A DNA stretch of 64,000 nt from Cinnamomum chago (GCA_038049695.1 CP142452.1:33034501-33098500), one strand, 5' to 3'; numbered from the stretch's first letter, positions 23,779-36,747 are shown. Notes: a model not told the origin generated them from the sequence alone. Numbers and translations are program-made.

Positions 23779-25244
23779 TTGAATGTTTCCTTATAGTTGA
23801 GTATCCATAAATTCCACCAAAAAATAAAGGAGTTGGAATTCTTGAATTTTCAAAGGTCATTTAAGACATTTCAGGTGACTGGAATTTTGAAATGCTTGTT
23901 AAGAAATATGGCATTTGCAAATAAAATGGAGCAAAATGTCACATCATGTCCAAAAATCTCCAATATGACAAATTCATGTAAGAAATTCTAATAAAGAAAT
24001 ATGCCCTAAGAGTGCTTCTGATAGTCCACTTACTTTAATATGTTCATAATTTAGGCAAATTGATCAATCTTTAACCTAATTAGTCAACTGACCCCAACAT
24101 ATAATTCAGGATTGGAAGTTAATATTTCTGAGGTGATCAATTGATGGGTTGGTTTTGGGTTGTTGAGTCTATTAGTACTATTTAACCATCCAACTGACTC
24201 CGGACTTGATTAGATCCGACTAATTGTACTAAGACTTGCCAACCAATCCGAATCCAATCCGTCAATGAAATGTTCAGGTTGATTTTTTCAACTGAATTAA
24301 TGAATGTTTCAGGTTAAGGATGAGCATACATGACACCCATAGTGCTCAAACCAAAGTGCACCTGGCCAAACCTGACGAATTGACACAACCAGTTCTTACA
24401 CTCCATTCTATGGACGTCCCAAAGGCCATTTCTCTAACTTCGGCACTGTTCCACAGTCAATAACACAGCATTTTTTATTCCCTCAATCTTTGCATCATCT
24501 ATCACTTGGGAGATAATATATTCCTTGTCCAAACCTCAAAGTCCCTTTCATGAATTCAGAGCATCTGAAGAATTAAAGATTGATGATCCATTTCTTCCTG
24601 ATGGACCCATGTTGGTTTTTTCAAAGTGGGATTCTGACGTGGCGATTCGGTTGGCAGGGACTCTTTATCATTTCTGTTCGAGTAAGATATACAATGACAT
24701 TTTTGAAAGTTACACCATTGAAATTCTTCGATGGCAATTTCCTCCCAGCTTTTGATGGGGCGGGGCATGTGAAAGGGAAGGTTATCTGCAAGTCTCAAGC
24801 TGAAGTTGAGGGAAGTGTGATTCTCAAAACAGTTGAAGAGATTTTTGCTATCTTTCTTTAAAGTTGTCGAAATAGTGGGTCAATAGATTCCGATGAATCT
24901 ATTGAATGTTTCTCCATTCAGTGATGCATCCAAAAGTACATTCATTGGAACTCTCTGAACCTTTTGGAAAGTTGTTTGGGGAAATACTGTTCGTTATTAA
25001 TTACTTTTACGCTTGTCTTATTGTGCCCTTGCTCTTACAATTTAAGTACAATTGAATGGTAGTAAGCATAAGACTGGCCTTTGAAACCATGTTTCCTCAA
25101 ACAATGTCAATAAATGTGCACAAGTTCAACTAGAAGTTTTCATGATGGAGTCAGTTTTGTGGGTGCCAAATCAATCATAGTTATGAATTCCAGCAAGTTA
25201 CGTACAGGAAAATGGGATGAAAAGGAGGCCACAACTTTAAAAAG
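23779..25244. other. Intergenic, no supported gene
   Basis: Overlapping short ORFs occur around 24525-24861 on both strands, but none resembles a known family and none is clearly favoured, so no gene is called. Confidence 0.45.
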
Positions 25245-25377
25245 GGAAACGGATCTCCGGTTTGGGGACCACATGGGGAAAGATTTTTTTTTTGTGTGGA
25301 GGAGATGAAATGTCATTGATTTGACATTTCTCCCCCATGTGGCACCCCCTGATTGGTCCAAACAGGGGATCCGTTTC
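25245..25377. mobile_element. Small MITE-like inverted repeat (133 bp)
   Basis: The ends are inverted copies: GAAACGGATCTCCGGTTTGG on the left against GAAACGGATCCCCTGTTTGG read inward from the right. Inner pairing continues with CCACATGGGG/CCCCATGTGG and GAAATGTCA/TGACATTTC around a short loop. TTAAAA-like sequence flanks both sides as a possible target duplication. Confidence 0.6.
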
Positions 25378-26283
25378 TTAAAACTTGTGTGCATGCCAAT
25401 TAGCAGTGTTGAGGTGGGCCATGCAGCCAGATTCACAATTAAATCTTCCTTGGTTATAGAGTAGAGGGTCTAACTAGTAAACCATTTTTGACCTTTTTTT
25501 TTCTTTTCTATTTTTTTTTTTTTTTTGGGTAGAAACATCTGGTTGATGTTTTTTGTTTTACACAGTGGATGTTTGGGTAAACCGTTTTGACTCGCATTTG
25601 TTAGTTGTTTGGTGCAGTAAATTTCAATTATAGAAATCCAAAAGAAAGCAAGCATGTTTTTTTTTTTTTAAATTGTTTTTGGGGAGAGAGAGGAAAGGGA
25701 GTCCAACAGTAATTGGTGAATAAAAGATATAATGCACTATAGTTTTATTTTTTAGGGGTTTTGACTTATTAGGCCTCCTTAAGCCTAATTTTTCCAATTT
25801 CATTACCAAAATTCAGATTATGTCATCAGAGTCAACATTTGACGTCTCTTATCAATATTTTTTTTTAACTTTTTTTGTGTCATATCCCATGATATCATAA
25901 GATTTATCAGTTTTGGCATCATACACTTTCTGCAACCAACAAGCGAGTTTGTTTTCTATATAGCATGAAAAATGGCATTTTGTGAAAAGTAAATACACAT
26001 TGGACCACTATTTCTCAGGTTCTACCATTCACAAATTTTTTTTCCTAAGATGTGGTATAAAAGTCATGACAACATGCAACAATCCCATCATATCATAGGA
26101 TTTATGAGCTTTTGTGAAATACATTGTTCCATGATATCATGGGATTTGGGACAAAAAAGTATTGACCAGAGTCAAGCGACTCTAATGACATTATATGGAT
26201 TTCGGTGATACAATTATAAAATCGTGTTTAAAGTGGACTAATATGTCAAAGCCACTATATATTTTTATATGGTTATAGTATGG

Positions 26284-26688
26284 AGGGGTGTTCATGGATC
26301 AAGCTAGCCCGAGCCCGGCCCGGACCCATCTCGATTTGGTCCGGGCTTGGGCCTTTTAATTTAGCATTGAGTTCAGGCTTAGACATTTTATATCGGCCCA
26401 TTTAATATATGGGCCAGGCTTGGGGTCGATTGTAGGGAGGCCAAAGCCCGCCCCTGCCCGACTGATAAAACAGTAATGGAAAATTTTCAAGTGAGGGATT
26501 CGAATAGTGGTACTTTCAAAGAAACAGTGAAAAGACCAAACAACTCTTTTGAAATTATATTTCAATATCGAATGCCTAGCTTGGGCCATCTCCTTATAGC
26601 CCGATTCGGGCCTGGGCCAAGCTTTGACATGCAATTTGGAAGCCAGGCTGGGCCTGGATATTCCGTAGCCTGGCCCATGAACACCCCT
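26284..26688. mobile_element. hAT-like MITE (405 bp)
   Basis: Terminal inverted repeats AGGGGTGTTCATGG...CCATGAACACCCCT, with GGCCCGG/CCGGGCC-rich subterminal sequence as in many small plant hAT elements. An 8-bp target duplication could not be confirmed (TAGTATGG left, ACAGACTA right), so the exact ends or the superfamily remain open. Confidence 0.58.
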
Positions 26689-27815
26689 ACAGACTAATAT
26701 AATTACAAGGCAACTTAATAGAGGAATGGGGTATCCGGTTACTCGGACCCAACCTATATCTGGCCAGCAAAAATAGGTTATGGCCATTTATCTTGGACCT
26801 ATTTAGTTCTTGGGTCTGGGTCTATATTGGATCGGACCCACAATATTGAAGTGCAGATTTGTGTCCATTTACTTCCAGGCTCATGCACCAGATAGAGATG
26901 GACTCAAAATAGACAAGTATATTAAAAGATTACATATATCATCTTCTTACATAGCCTTGACCCACAGTATACATCTTTAACCCTCACCGCTTCCTTCGTT
27001 TGGCCGAATTCATATGATTGGGGACACCACTAACTGGTTAGTGATCTGAACCTAAATTCGATGTAGTTCATGTGGTCCGGGTTATGGCTGAACCCGACAC
27101 AATCCCCATATGTTGCCATCCCTTCCACTAAATTTTCGAGTATATAGATTGCCAATAAATAAAAGTATTTGTAGTTTAGCAATGTGTCCAGAATGTTGCC
27201 AATTTTATTGTCTTTAGGAAGCCACGGTTTCATCTTACTATTCAGCACAAAATACTGTAGTTGAGGCCTATACATGAGATGGATGATCCAAATCAATAAC
27301 AGTTCTGGCCCAAATCCAGCCTGCATGCATGTACGAACCTTTGATGGTCCAATGAACAGATCCGAGATATTTTGACATTTATTCCAAGTAAGAGATTAAA
27401 TTTAAGCCGAACATGTGTAGGGATGAAAGGAGGTCCCCGGGTACCCGAATTACCAGAAAAAAACCGGAAATGGATCTAACATTTGGACCCAATTTTAATT
27501 TGGGTCATGGCTTGGTTCCATTGCCTAGTTCCAAATAAAATTTGGGTTGGGTATACTTCATGTCATAACTGAAAGCACAAAACGATTAAGGAAGAAGATT
27601 TAAAAGCCTCCTCAATTTAATAACAAAACTTTCAACTTAATAACGAAATATGAATCCACGAGGAGAAAACCCCAAGGTGAAACTGAAAATACATATTCAA
27701 GTTATGCCAATCAGCAACATAACAATGTCTTATATTACCCAAAAACCCTAACTTCCTAAAATAATATATATATATATATATCCTAATTAAGTAAAAAACC
27801 CTTAAACTAAGCTTT
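26689..27815. other. Intergenic, no supported gene
   Basis: Contains GGACCCAA/GGGTACCCGA-rich patches (26735-26860 and 27425-27540) that may be old hAT-MITE remnants, and an (AT)n run at about 27766-27781. Confidence 0.4.
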
Positions 27816-28090
27816 TAATTACTTTTGAAGACCTTCCTCGAAAATTCAGATTAAAATAGACTCAAGAGCCTTTAAAATAAAAACTAATATAAATATTAAG
27901 TTTTGTACAAAAACTACGTTTTGAACTTTGCAACAGCCTCAATTAAATTACTTTTCAAGACCTTCCTAAACCTAAAAAATTCAGATTAAAATAGACTAAA
28001 AAGTCTCTCAAAAGAAGAAAAATATAAAATTACTATAAATATTAAGTTCTGCAAAAAAAAACTGCATTTTGAACTTTGAAACGGCCTCAA
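27816..28090 (+). repeat. Tandem duplication (~130 bp unit)
   Basis: The unit beginning AATTACTTTTGAAGACCTTCC at 27816 recurs at about 27946. Both share an ATTCAGATTAAAATAGACT block and end in TTTTGAACTTTG. The copies have diverged noticeably. Confidence 0.75.
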
Positions 28091-29079
28091 GATCCCCTTG
28101 GAAATGGCAACTGCCTTTGTATGTTACATATCTTGTGGACCACTTCGATAGTTTTAAGATGAGAAATTGTGCGCCGCGTGAGGATATATGGATCAAAAGT
28201 TATGGTCGCTTGAAGTCAACACTACTATTTCTGTTTGATTTCTTATGTTCTTCATGTTTTAGAAATTGTTTTGCCACTTATTCTACATCAATTCAAGTCC
28301 ATGTGTTTTATACCAGGGGACCATTTACCCCACCCAAAAGTGTGCGTGTGTGTATGTGTGTGGAAAATATTCATGCACATCTCCCTCACCATATTAAGGT
28401 GAGGGACAACATAATGAGGCTAACCTTATGATCAATTCGAAACATCTCCACACATGGGACCCCTTGAATTATACCGGATTCATCGAGTCTTCACCTGTTC
28501 GTTTGTGTGTTTTTATATACACCCCCCACACCACAAACGAGTGCATGCTGTACTATGTGCGGTTGGTTCTCAGTGGAATAAATCTATGGGCTAACCACTA
28601 ACCTCTACTAAAAGGAAAAATCATAATCCCCTTGTTGGACCCACTTGGATGCACTTCAATCAATGGAGGATAAGCATGATAGAGTGGTCTCATTGTGAAT
28701 ATGATTTTAGGTAAAAAAAAAAAAAAAATCATCTCAACCAGTCCATCATAATCATTGATTTAAGGGCCTTAAAGTTTAATAGTTTCTTAATTAACACTTC
28801 ATACAAAATTCAGTTTGAAGGTGAGTATAATTCTTATTAGTGTCAGATTAAAGTGAATATCAATTAATATTTAGATGAGAATCTTTAGCATGATTCATAT
28901 GTGTTATCCTCCTCACACATACTACACCCCTAGAATAATACAGGAGGAGGAGGAGGAGGAGCAGGAAAAGACGCCTTCTTAAAGGGATTGTGATGATCTA
29001 ATGGGGTTGATATGTTGCACATCCCCAACTCTCTTTGAGATCTTTCCACACCTCAAGGTAATCGAGTTCGGACTATCCT
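28091..29079. other. Intergenic, no supported gene
   Basis: A 120-aa open frame at 28069-28431 has no recognisable domain and its sequence is repeat-like. A short (AGG)n run lies at about 28946-28961. Confidence 0.4.
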
Positions 29080-29368
29080 ACATGTGCACAGTTCTTTTTT
29101 TTTTTGCTGGAAGGGTAAATTTATATTAAAGAAGAGGGGGAAAAAGGAGAAAGAATACAAGGGTCAAAAGGACCCTCCAAAAGAACAGGAAAACCAGAAA
29201 AGAAAAAAGAAGAAAGGGAAGCAGAGAGACAAGCTCCACCAGCTCGGGACCAGAACTCCACAAACAATTAACCACTGGAGGTTGTATTCATGGAAGCTGA
29301 GAGAGCGCTGAGGATGATGCTATCAAAAGGAGGAGACATCTGCTTCAGGGTGAAAGAGATGATCTCTG

Positions 29369-32300
29369 TTAATTGAGCTTGGAAGGAGAGAAGGAGTGTC
29401 TGCGATTTTCGAAGATGGCTTCATTACGAGCTTTCCATAGAAGATGGAGAATAGAGATGAAGATGGCAGCCATATACTTGACAGCTTTAGCATCATTATC
29501 TTTGGAGAGGATCGTCCATATAGAGGAGGCAAAGAAGCTACTAGGAAGAGGAGCCCCAGCTGCACGCAGAAACAAGGACCAGGTAACTTTGGCATGATCA
29601 CAAGTGAAGAAAAGGTGATGGACTGACTCTTCAGCCGCACAGCAGAAGATGCATCTGGAGGCAAGGGAGAAGCCCAGGCGTTTGAGCCTAAATTCAGAGG
29701 GAATTCTGTTGAGCATTAGGCGCCAACCAAAACAATTAACTCTGTGGGGGGATATGCTGTTCCATATCAGCTTGGGCCAGGGGAGAGATTGAGCTCTATG
29801 TCTGATGCTCTGCCACGCTGAGCTGAAGGAGAGCTTTCCATCCGGGGAGTCTCTCCAACTAAGGGTATCACTGCTGTCAAGGATTGGGGAGAGATCCTTC
29901 AGGAGATGGAGAAGATGCTGCTGGACAGTTGGTGGCAGATGATGAGGAGCGACCCACGATCCAGCGTGTTAAAGGGAAGACAACCGTTGGTCTCTTGGGA
30001 ATTGCAGCCCAGGGAAGCGACTAGAGATGGGATCTCCTTCAGACCAGGAATCATGCCATGCATTAATACTCTGGCCATTGCCAAAGATCCAGGAACTTTC
30101 TTGGTGGATGATCGGAGCTAAGCGACGGATTTTCTTCCAAATGCAAGAGTCGTAGATAGAATTCTCTGGGCTCCAAATAGGACGGAATTTGAAATAGCGG
30201 TTTTTAAACCAGGAAGACGAGAGCGAGCTAGAAGAAGAAGCCTGCCAGCCAAGCTTGATGAAAGAGGTTGTGTTTACTTCTGCAATTTTCCTTATACCCA
30301 GCCCTCCTTCTGCTTTTGGGAGAGTAACAGTGGCCCAGCTGACCGCATTGATCTTTTTATTCGGGGAATTTCCTGACCATAGGAAGTGCCTCATTAGTCT
30401 CTCAATGGCATTGCAGATTGAAGCTGGCAAGGGAATGACAGCTGCTGGGTGAAGAGGAAGGCTTGAGATAACATGTTTAATAAGAGTTAACCGACTAGCA
30501 AAAGACAGAGTTTTTGCTTTCCAGGCAGCGAGCTTAGACTGAATTGCATCCATCAGAGGAAGAAAGTGGCACCTTCTAGGAGTTCCAAAACAAATCGGGG
30601 TTCCCAGGTATATAAGGTGAGAAGAAGCCTCTTGAATACCTAGAGTAGAACTGATTCTTCTCTTTCTTCTCATGCTTCCTTTGCCAAAGAATAATTGGCT
30701 CTTCTGAAGGTTAAAGTGCTGGCCAGCAGCAAGCTGGTAAGTCTCCAAGAGGTCCTGAAGAATAAAAACCGAAGAGGCAGCCCTTGCATGAAGATGAGGA
30801 TGTCGTCAGCGTAGAGCAGATGGCAAGGGGTGGTGGGGACCTTTGAGAGAGGCAGGAGGAGACCTTGGCTCTGGAGGTTTTGAAGGTTAAGACTCAAGAT
30901 TTCTTCTGCAAGGATAAAGAGGTAGGGGGACAGAGGGTCCCCCTGTCTGAGACCACAAGAAGAGCTAAAGAAGCCATAGGGCCTTCTGTTTAGAAGCACA
31001 GAACCTTTAGAAGAACAAATACACTCTTTGATCAATGAGATCCAAACATCAGAGAAATTGAAGAAGTGAAGGGCTGAGAAGAGAAACGACCAATTAAGCT
31101 TATCAAAAACTTTGGAGATATCGAGCTTCAGGCAGAGGGAACCTTTCTGAATCTTGGAGTTCAGGCTCTTGAAGAGTTCAAAAGCCAGCCCAGAGTGCTG
31201 CTGAATATTTCTTCCTTTGATGAAAGCAGCCTGGTGGGGAGAGATCAGCTTAGGAATAATGGAGGAGAGCCTATTGGATAGGATTTTAGAGAGAATTTTA
31301 TAGGTGAAGTTCAGCAGGCTAATGGGTCTAAAATCTTCAAAGGTGTTTGGGGTTTTAGACTTGGGGATGAGAGCTAGGAAGAAAGTGTTTGTAGCTCTGA
31401 GGATCCTCTTGGAAAAAAAAAGTGCTGCACAGCTGAAGAAACAGATTGGCCTATAATGCTCCAAGTAGCAATGAAGAAGATACCATTGAAACCATCTGGG
31501 CCAGGAGAACTATTCTTTTTGAAGGAAAAGACTGCAGCTTTAACCTCTTCAGGAGAGGGGATGGAGGAGAGAAAGGAGTTCTCTGAAGCTGAAACCTTGG
31601 GACTTTTGATTCGGAAGAGAGAGGGGCTAGGATGACTATCTTGAGACTTGAATAAATTGGAGAAAAAATCCACTGCTGAGGCTTGGATAATGGCTTGGTC
31701 ATCAGTGAGAGAGCCATTGACAGAAATTTGATGGATAGAGTTGAAAGAGCTTCTAGCCTTGGCAGATAAGTGGAAAAACTTTGTGTTTTTATCACCCTCC
31801 TTCAGCCAGGTAATTCTGGATCTTTGTTTCCAGTGGAGTTCTTGAGCAGACAGGGCATCATGGAGATATGACTTAGCTGCTAGGAGGTCAGCTCTGGAAA
31901 GGTCCGAAGGGTCTGAGTCAAAGTTCAATTGGCAGTGGAGGACTTTTTCTTCTGCTGCTCTGATGTTCTGGGTGGGATTCCCATACGTGGATTTACTCCA
32001 GAGTCTAAGGGAATGCTTGAGAGCTTTAAGCTTTTGGGCAAGGATGAATTGAGGATCACCAGCTACAGGCTGCTCCCAGCTGGACTTAACAGTATCAAGG
32101 AAAGAGGGATGGAGCAGCCATTTGTTTTCAAATTTGAATGGGGGGTTGGAGCAAGGAGCTTGGGTTTGGTGGGCAAGGAGGATAGGACTATGGTCAGAGG
32201 AGATACGGGGAAGGTGGTGTAAGGTGGGGTCGCGGAAGTGACGAAGCCAAGAGGGGTTAACTAAGGCTCTGTCAAGTCTAGCAGCCACATAGGAGGAGCC

Positions 32301-32879
32301 TTGCCTATTATTAGACCAGGTAAACCTGTTACCAATTATTTTGGTGTCAAGGAGACCTGCTTGCATCACAGCATCTTAGAAAGAATTCAGGGAGGAAGGA
32401 GTAGATTGGCGGAAACTAAGCTTTTCGGCATGACAGAGGGTGGCATTAAAGTCCCCTATAAAGCACCAGGGCAGGTTAGAAGAGGAAGAATCAATGAGAA
32501 CAGCCCAGAGGTCCTTCCTAAGAGAGGGATTAGTTGAGCCGTAGACTCCTGTAATGATAGCAGTAACACCATTGGCATTATTGTGGAGGAGCATGGAGAG
32601 GTGTTGAGAGGAGAAGTCTTTGACTGAGATAGAGAGGTAGTGAGAAGATTTGGAAAAGCACCAAAGGTTAGAAGATGTGGAGGTTACTGAGGGGCCATTT
32701 GAGTGGAAGGTATCAAAGCCATGCTTGATCCAGCTGAGGGAGATAGCTGGGGAGAAAGGAACCATAGGTTCAGAAATGAAGATAAGATCAGGGGAATGAT
32801 TGAGGATCATATTAGCCAAGACACGTTGGGTGGGGCGGTTGGCAATGGCCCTACAGTTCCAGTAAAGGACTTTTAACAT
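29369..32879 (-). pseudogene. LINE ORF2: endonuclease, reverse transcriptase, zf-RVT (broken)
   Basis: From the ATG at 32879 the endonuclease begins MLKVLYWNCRAI and includes a SEPM segment. A TAA at 32378-32376 interrupts it in frame, after which it continues with the SSDHSPIL endonuclease motif. Coding shifts frame at an A9 run near 31411-31419, and the reverse transcriptase follows with FRPISLL, AFIKGR, GLRQGDPLSP and the catalytic LLYADD (about 30820). A second frameshift lies near 30770-30790. Further stops fall between 29968 and 29717. The last segment (29716-29369) has the CIFC...HHLFFTC zf-RVT zinc motif. The enzyme would nick DNA and reverse-transcribe the LINE RNA at the target, but this copy cannot make it. 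Confidence 0.9.
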
Positions 32880-34481
32880 GGGGAAGATTTTGGGGGAGAT
32901 TTTTTGCCTCTAGATCTCCTAGTAATCGGGCCAGAAGAGGGAGCTGGGAGGGAAAGGTTTTTCCCTTTTCTTGGTTTACCTCTGGTATTGATTGTTGGAG
33001 ATGGGATGACAGCTAAGGTGTCCTGAGGGGAGGTAATTTGAAAGTTGGAGGGATCTATAGCTGCTGAACTAGAACAAGGGGAGCTTGGATCAGATGGGGG
33101 AAGAACTTGGGAAGAGGAGGTGACAGGAGGGGGGAGGGGGGGGGGGGGGGAAGGATTGGTAGGAGGCTCAATGGGGGAGTCAAAGCCCTGGGGCAATTCT
33201 GTAGAGGAATTGCCTTCTGAGAAGGCTTGAAGGTTTCGGCCATAGATAGAGGGGTTATCAACTGGGTCTAGAGTAGAGCAGTGCTCTAAAATAGAGAAAG
33301 GATTGGAGATGTCAATGGCAAGTGTGGAGGATTTCTGGAGGATAACCGAGGCTACATCATAGGCGAGGTCTTTAAGAAAGGAGGGATTGGCCTTCTGTAC
33401 AGGGGATTTATTGATAGGTAGGGGACTCTGGCTTATGCTGGTGGGAGGAAGAAGAGGGGAGGATTTGACTAGGGGATTATGGGGGACTAAGGAGAGAGTA
33501 GAGACAGGGGAAGGAGAGGAGGAGATTGGGACCGCTGGGGGAGGAGGAGCTATTGCTAAGGGGAGAGCACTGGAAACAGGGACAAGAGGTTGAGAGTTGA
33601 GTAGGGGGGGGGGGGTGAACTATACTAGTGTTTAAACCTGAAGGGTTTTCTAGAGCTACTAAAGGAAGGACAGGGGGAGGAAAGGTGAAGATTGGAGGAT
33701 TGAGCTGAGGAGAAGAGGTAAGACTAGAAGGGGTAGGGAGGACTGGGGATTGGAGGATTGCATTGGAGGGGGTTGAGGCTGAATGGTTGGGGATGGTAAC
33801 AGAGGATTTTCTGGAGAGGGGGCAAGAAGACTGACTATGGCCTAAGGAGAGACAGAGGGAGCAAGGGCATTGCTCATATTCCACGGTTATTTCCAGCTCT
33901 CCTTCCCCTTGGAAGTTTACCAGAATGGAGGGTGGTTTAGGTTTGGAGAGGTCTACATTGACAAGAACTCTGGCAAAGGAGAGGATTCTCTGTGCCATTG
34001 TTATGCTGTCAAGCTTGATTGACTGACCTATAGAGCTGGCTAGGGAAAGAATGATATTCTGGCTCCAGCAGTGGTAAGGTAACCCAGACAATCTAATCCA
34101 AACTGGGGCTATTGAGGGCCACACTGATTCATCTTGCCCAGGCGTCCAAGGAAGGAAGAAGACCTTTTTCTTTTCAATAGAGAGGGGAGAAAGACTGAGG
34201 ATTGAAGCTTTATCCTTTGGAGAGTTGAAGCGAAAAAGGAAGTAACCTTTGTTGGTGAGAGATACCATGCAAGGTCTGGATAATGGCCAAAGCTTTGCTT
34301 TAGCTTCCATCCATTCAAGAGAGGGGCGCCTACCAGCGAATCTGCCTATAACCGCATAGGAAAAAGATTCTTTGCTAGAGGTAAGCATGGATAGAGGAAT
34401 AGTTAGAGATGGCTTACCGTTGGTCCATGTTGCAGAGGGAAGTGAATCTGCATTGTTGGAAAGGAGGGGAAGTTGGGGCAC
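32873..34481 (-). pseudogene. LINE ORF1: DUF4283-like RNA-binding protein with zinc knuckle (broken)
   Basis: The long segment 34481-33477 carries the DUF4283-type fold (SYAVIGRFAGRRP near the start, VWIRLSGLPYHCW further on) and a CX2CX4HX4C knuckle (CSLCLSLGHSQSSC, about residues 205-218), followed by a Pro/Ser-rich tail. A frame change, probably at the G-run near 33603-33612, separates it from the C-terminal segment 33196-32873, a basic tail with RKGK and RRSRGKK. The GTG at 34481 is only the start of the open segment. The same frame is open further upstream to about 34900 behind a TAA at 34541-34539, so the original start may be there. The stop overlaps the ORF2 start in ATGTTAA (32879-32873). 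Confidence 0.82.
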
Positions 34482-34723
34482 TGAGAAAAGATTAGCAAAA
34501 GATTGTTGGAGAGGAGGGAGAGGGTGAGAGTTTGAGGCTTAGGGGCGTGGTTGAGACTCAAGCCCAGCAAAGGTAGGAAAGGGGACAGAAGGGGAGGGGC
34601 TAGACGCTGGGAAGGGAACAGCTGGAGTAGTCAGGGAGGAAATCTGGGAAGGGAGAGGAGGGAAGTTGTGGAACTGGAGGGAGAGAGGATGAGAACTGCT
34701 GGAAGCAAAATGGGGCAGAACAA

Positions 34724-34751
34724 GGGGGGGGGGGGGGGGGGGGGGGGGGGG
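34724..34751 (+). repeat. Poly-G tract (28 nt)
   Basis: An uninterrupted G-run in the 5' part of the LINE. On the element's sense strand it is a C-run that encodes polyproline in the open frame. Confidence 0.75.
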
Positions 34752-34947
34752 AGGAGTGCAGGTCGTTGCAGAGGCTGGGCCGAGGTGGTAGTCGGAGAAG
34801 GTTGGTGGGGCGGTGGTTGGCCGGTGGAGGCAGTCGGAAAATGTTGGTGGGTTTGGGCGGGAAGGTGGGGCAGGGACATACTTTTCAAAAAAAGCAAAGG
34901 GGATGGACTGAGAGGTTTGTGTGCACCTTGACATGTGCACAGTTCTT

Positions 34948-36712
34948 ACTAGAGTAAAACTATATATTAATGTCAAAATTGTATATGAGCTTCACTAAAG
35001 AGATACCCCTTTCAATGGGGCCCACCCGGTTGCATACAATCAAGGAAGGCATAGTGATGATATGTGTTTGTACTTGATGAAGGGATATAAGATCTCAGGC
35101 TAATCAAATTATGCCAATCGTTATTTTAAGTTCTCAAACTTTAATGACCATACATCATGTAGTTTTGTTGTGATAAAATTCAATTATACTATATTAAAGT
35201 CATGGGTTTTGAAAATAATTTTGACTATAACTTCTTTTTTTTGCTGGAGAGTTATAGTCATTCTCTACAATTTACCCATCTTCTCCCCCCACTTCTAATA
35301 TGTAACCAGTCAGGTCTTCTTTATGCTTTTCACTCTTCTACACCAACTTTTTTTCTATCCTATTTCTATTAACTCTTTTCTACTCAACATACTCTTAGAT
35401 TGAGAAAATAGGCATTGCCATAATCTTCTCTTTCATTCTATTTTTTAAAATCTTATACACTATCTACACCAAATCATTGTCAATAAGTATTTGGGGATAA
35501 TTTTGCATGATCTGAATTTCTTTTTAATAAATCATTAAATATAGTGTTGCAGTTATTAGTGAACATGCCCATGCTTAACATAGGTTGTTGCACTAGTGGT
35601 GAATTATGCTTCAACAATTTAGAAATCAGAATTGTGCCTACTTAAGGGGACCGATGTTGTAAAGCCCATATGATGTATGGTAATTAATCTCATACAAATG
35701 AATAATCCACTAAGGGCATTGAACACATAGGAATTAAGTACATACAAGTTCATGCCACGAGTGGTTAAAAAAGAAGATTTGAGGTAAATATAGAAAAATG
35801 ACCATCAAATAACCTTCGTTTAATAGAAGTTGATTCCCTGGGTAGATGGGGAATTAAAACCTAGCTATCACCATAGTAATTTAAATTATAGGAAAGTCAA
35901 GGCCCTATCTTCACCCTTCACCTTATGCCATTCACATTTCACCTCTTTAAGAGTCCTTTGGTGGAGCTCATTTATTTGATGAAAAAACATGATACTGAAA
36001 AGGCACAAGAGTGTGTGATGTGAAAAGTTTTTAAGTAAATCTGGTTGAAAAAAAAACCCTGAGATCAGTATCCAGAGAAATGAGTTCAATTCGATGCCCA
36101 ATACCAATTAGATATGATCCTAGTGCCTGAATCTGTTCGGGCTCTTGCTGAACAGCTTTTGACCCAATTCGGGTCTTACCTAAATAGGTCCAAATTGGAC
36201 TGGGTGGGCCTGTTAATTATAGTCCAGTAGATAATCTAACACGATCCATTAAATTAGTCCATAAATTGATCTATAGTAACCTCATAATCAGGCCCATAAG
36301 AAGACCTTAATACCATACACGCTAAAAATGGGATCCAAATTGGACCTTAGATCAGGCCACAGCTGGTCAAATTAGATTGCTAAATCAAAAAGTACGTTGC
36401 ACTAGATCTGAACAAAATGTCAGACCTTTTCAGGCCAGAGAAAGACAAGTCCGGAGCCTGAATGAGTCTTGGGCAAATCAGGTGGTATGGGAACAGATCT
36501 CTGTTTGGTTCAGAAGCCCCGTGCACCGGGCTGGGCTTTTCAGATATTTTGCCATCTGAAACGGGTCTGGGCGTGAATTAACATGTTCTGGTTCCAATTT
36601 TTTCTGCAATCGTGCTACTTGGCCCGACTCTGGGGACTTTTCCTTTTTTCTGTGTGTTAGTGTTTTCAGGAGGGTTTCTGGTGATTCAGGCAATGTCTGG
36701 GCAGTCCAGACA

Positions 36713-36747
<35 letters not shown>

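Larger units (their letters stand above)
29097..34930 (-). mobile_element. Full-length L1-type LINE (5.8 kb), inactivated
   Basis: The element is bounded by a perfect 17-bp target duplication, ACATGTGCACAGTTCTT, at 29080-29096 and 34931-34947. On the minus strand it ends in a poly(A) (T-run 29093-29105). In order it carries ORF1 (DUF4283-like plus zinc knuckle), an endonuclease, a reverse transcriptase and a zf-RVT region, the standard plant L1 layout. Several frameshifts and stops interrupt ORF2. Because the 5' end is intact, the copy was inserted full length and then decayed. Confidence 0.93.

Noticed and set aside
24525..24861. Overlapping ORFs of 76, 80 and 93 aa
   Set aside because: Three competing frames, no recognisable domain, no codon-usage contrast visible.
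28069..28431. 120-aa plus-strand ORF
   Set aside because: Begins inside a tandem duplication and reads like repeat-derived sequence; no domain.
29969..30748. Host gene encoding a reverse-transcriptase-like protein
   Set aside because: Part of the LINE ORF2, inside the element bounded by the 17-bp duplication.
34539..34976. 145-aa minus-strand ORF with polyproline and the overlapping 126-aa plus-strand ORF
   Set aside because: The polyproline comes from the 28-nt G-run and the frame crosses the LINE's target duplication; at most it is part of the LINE ORF1 5' region.
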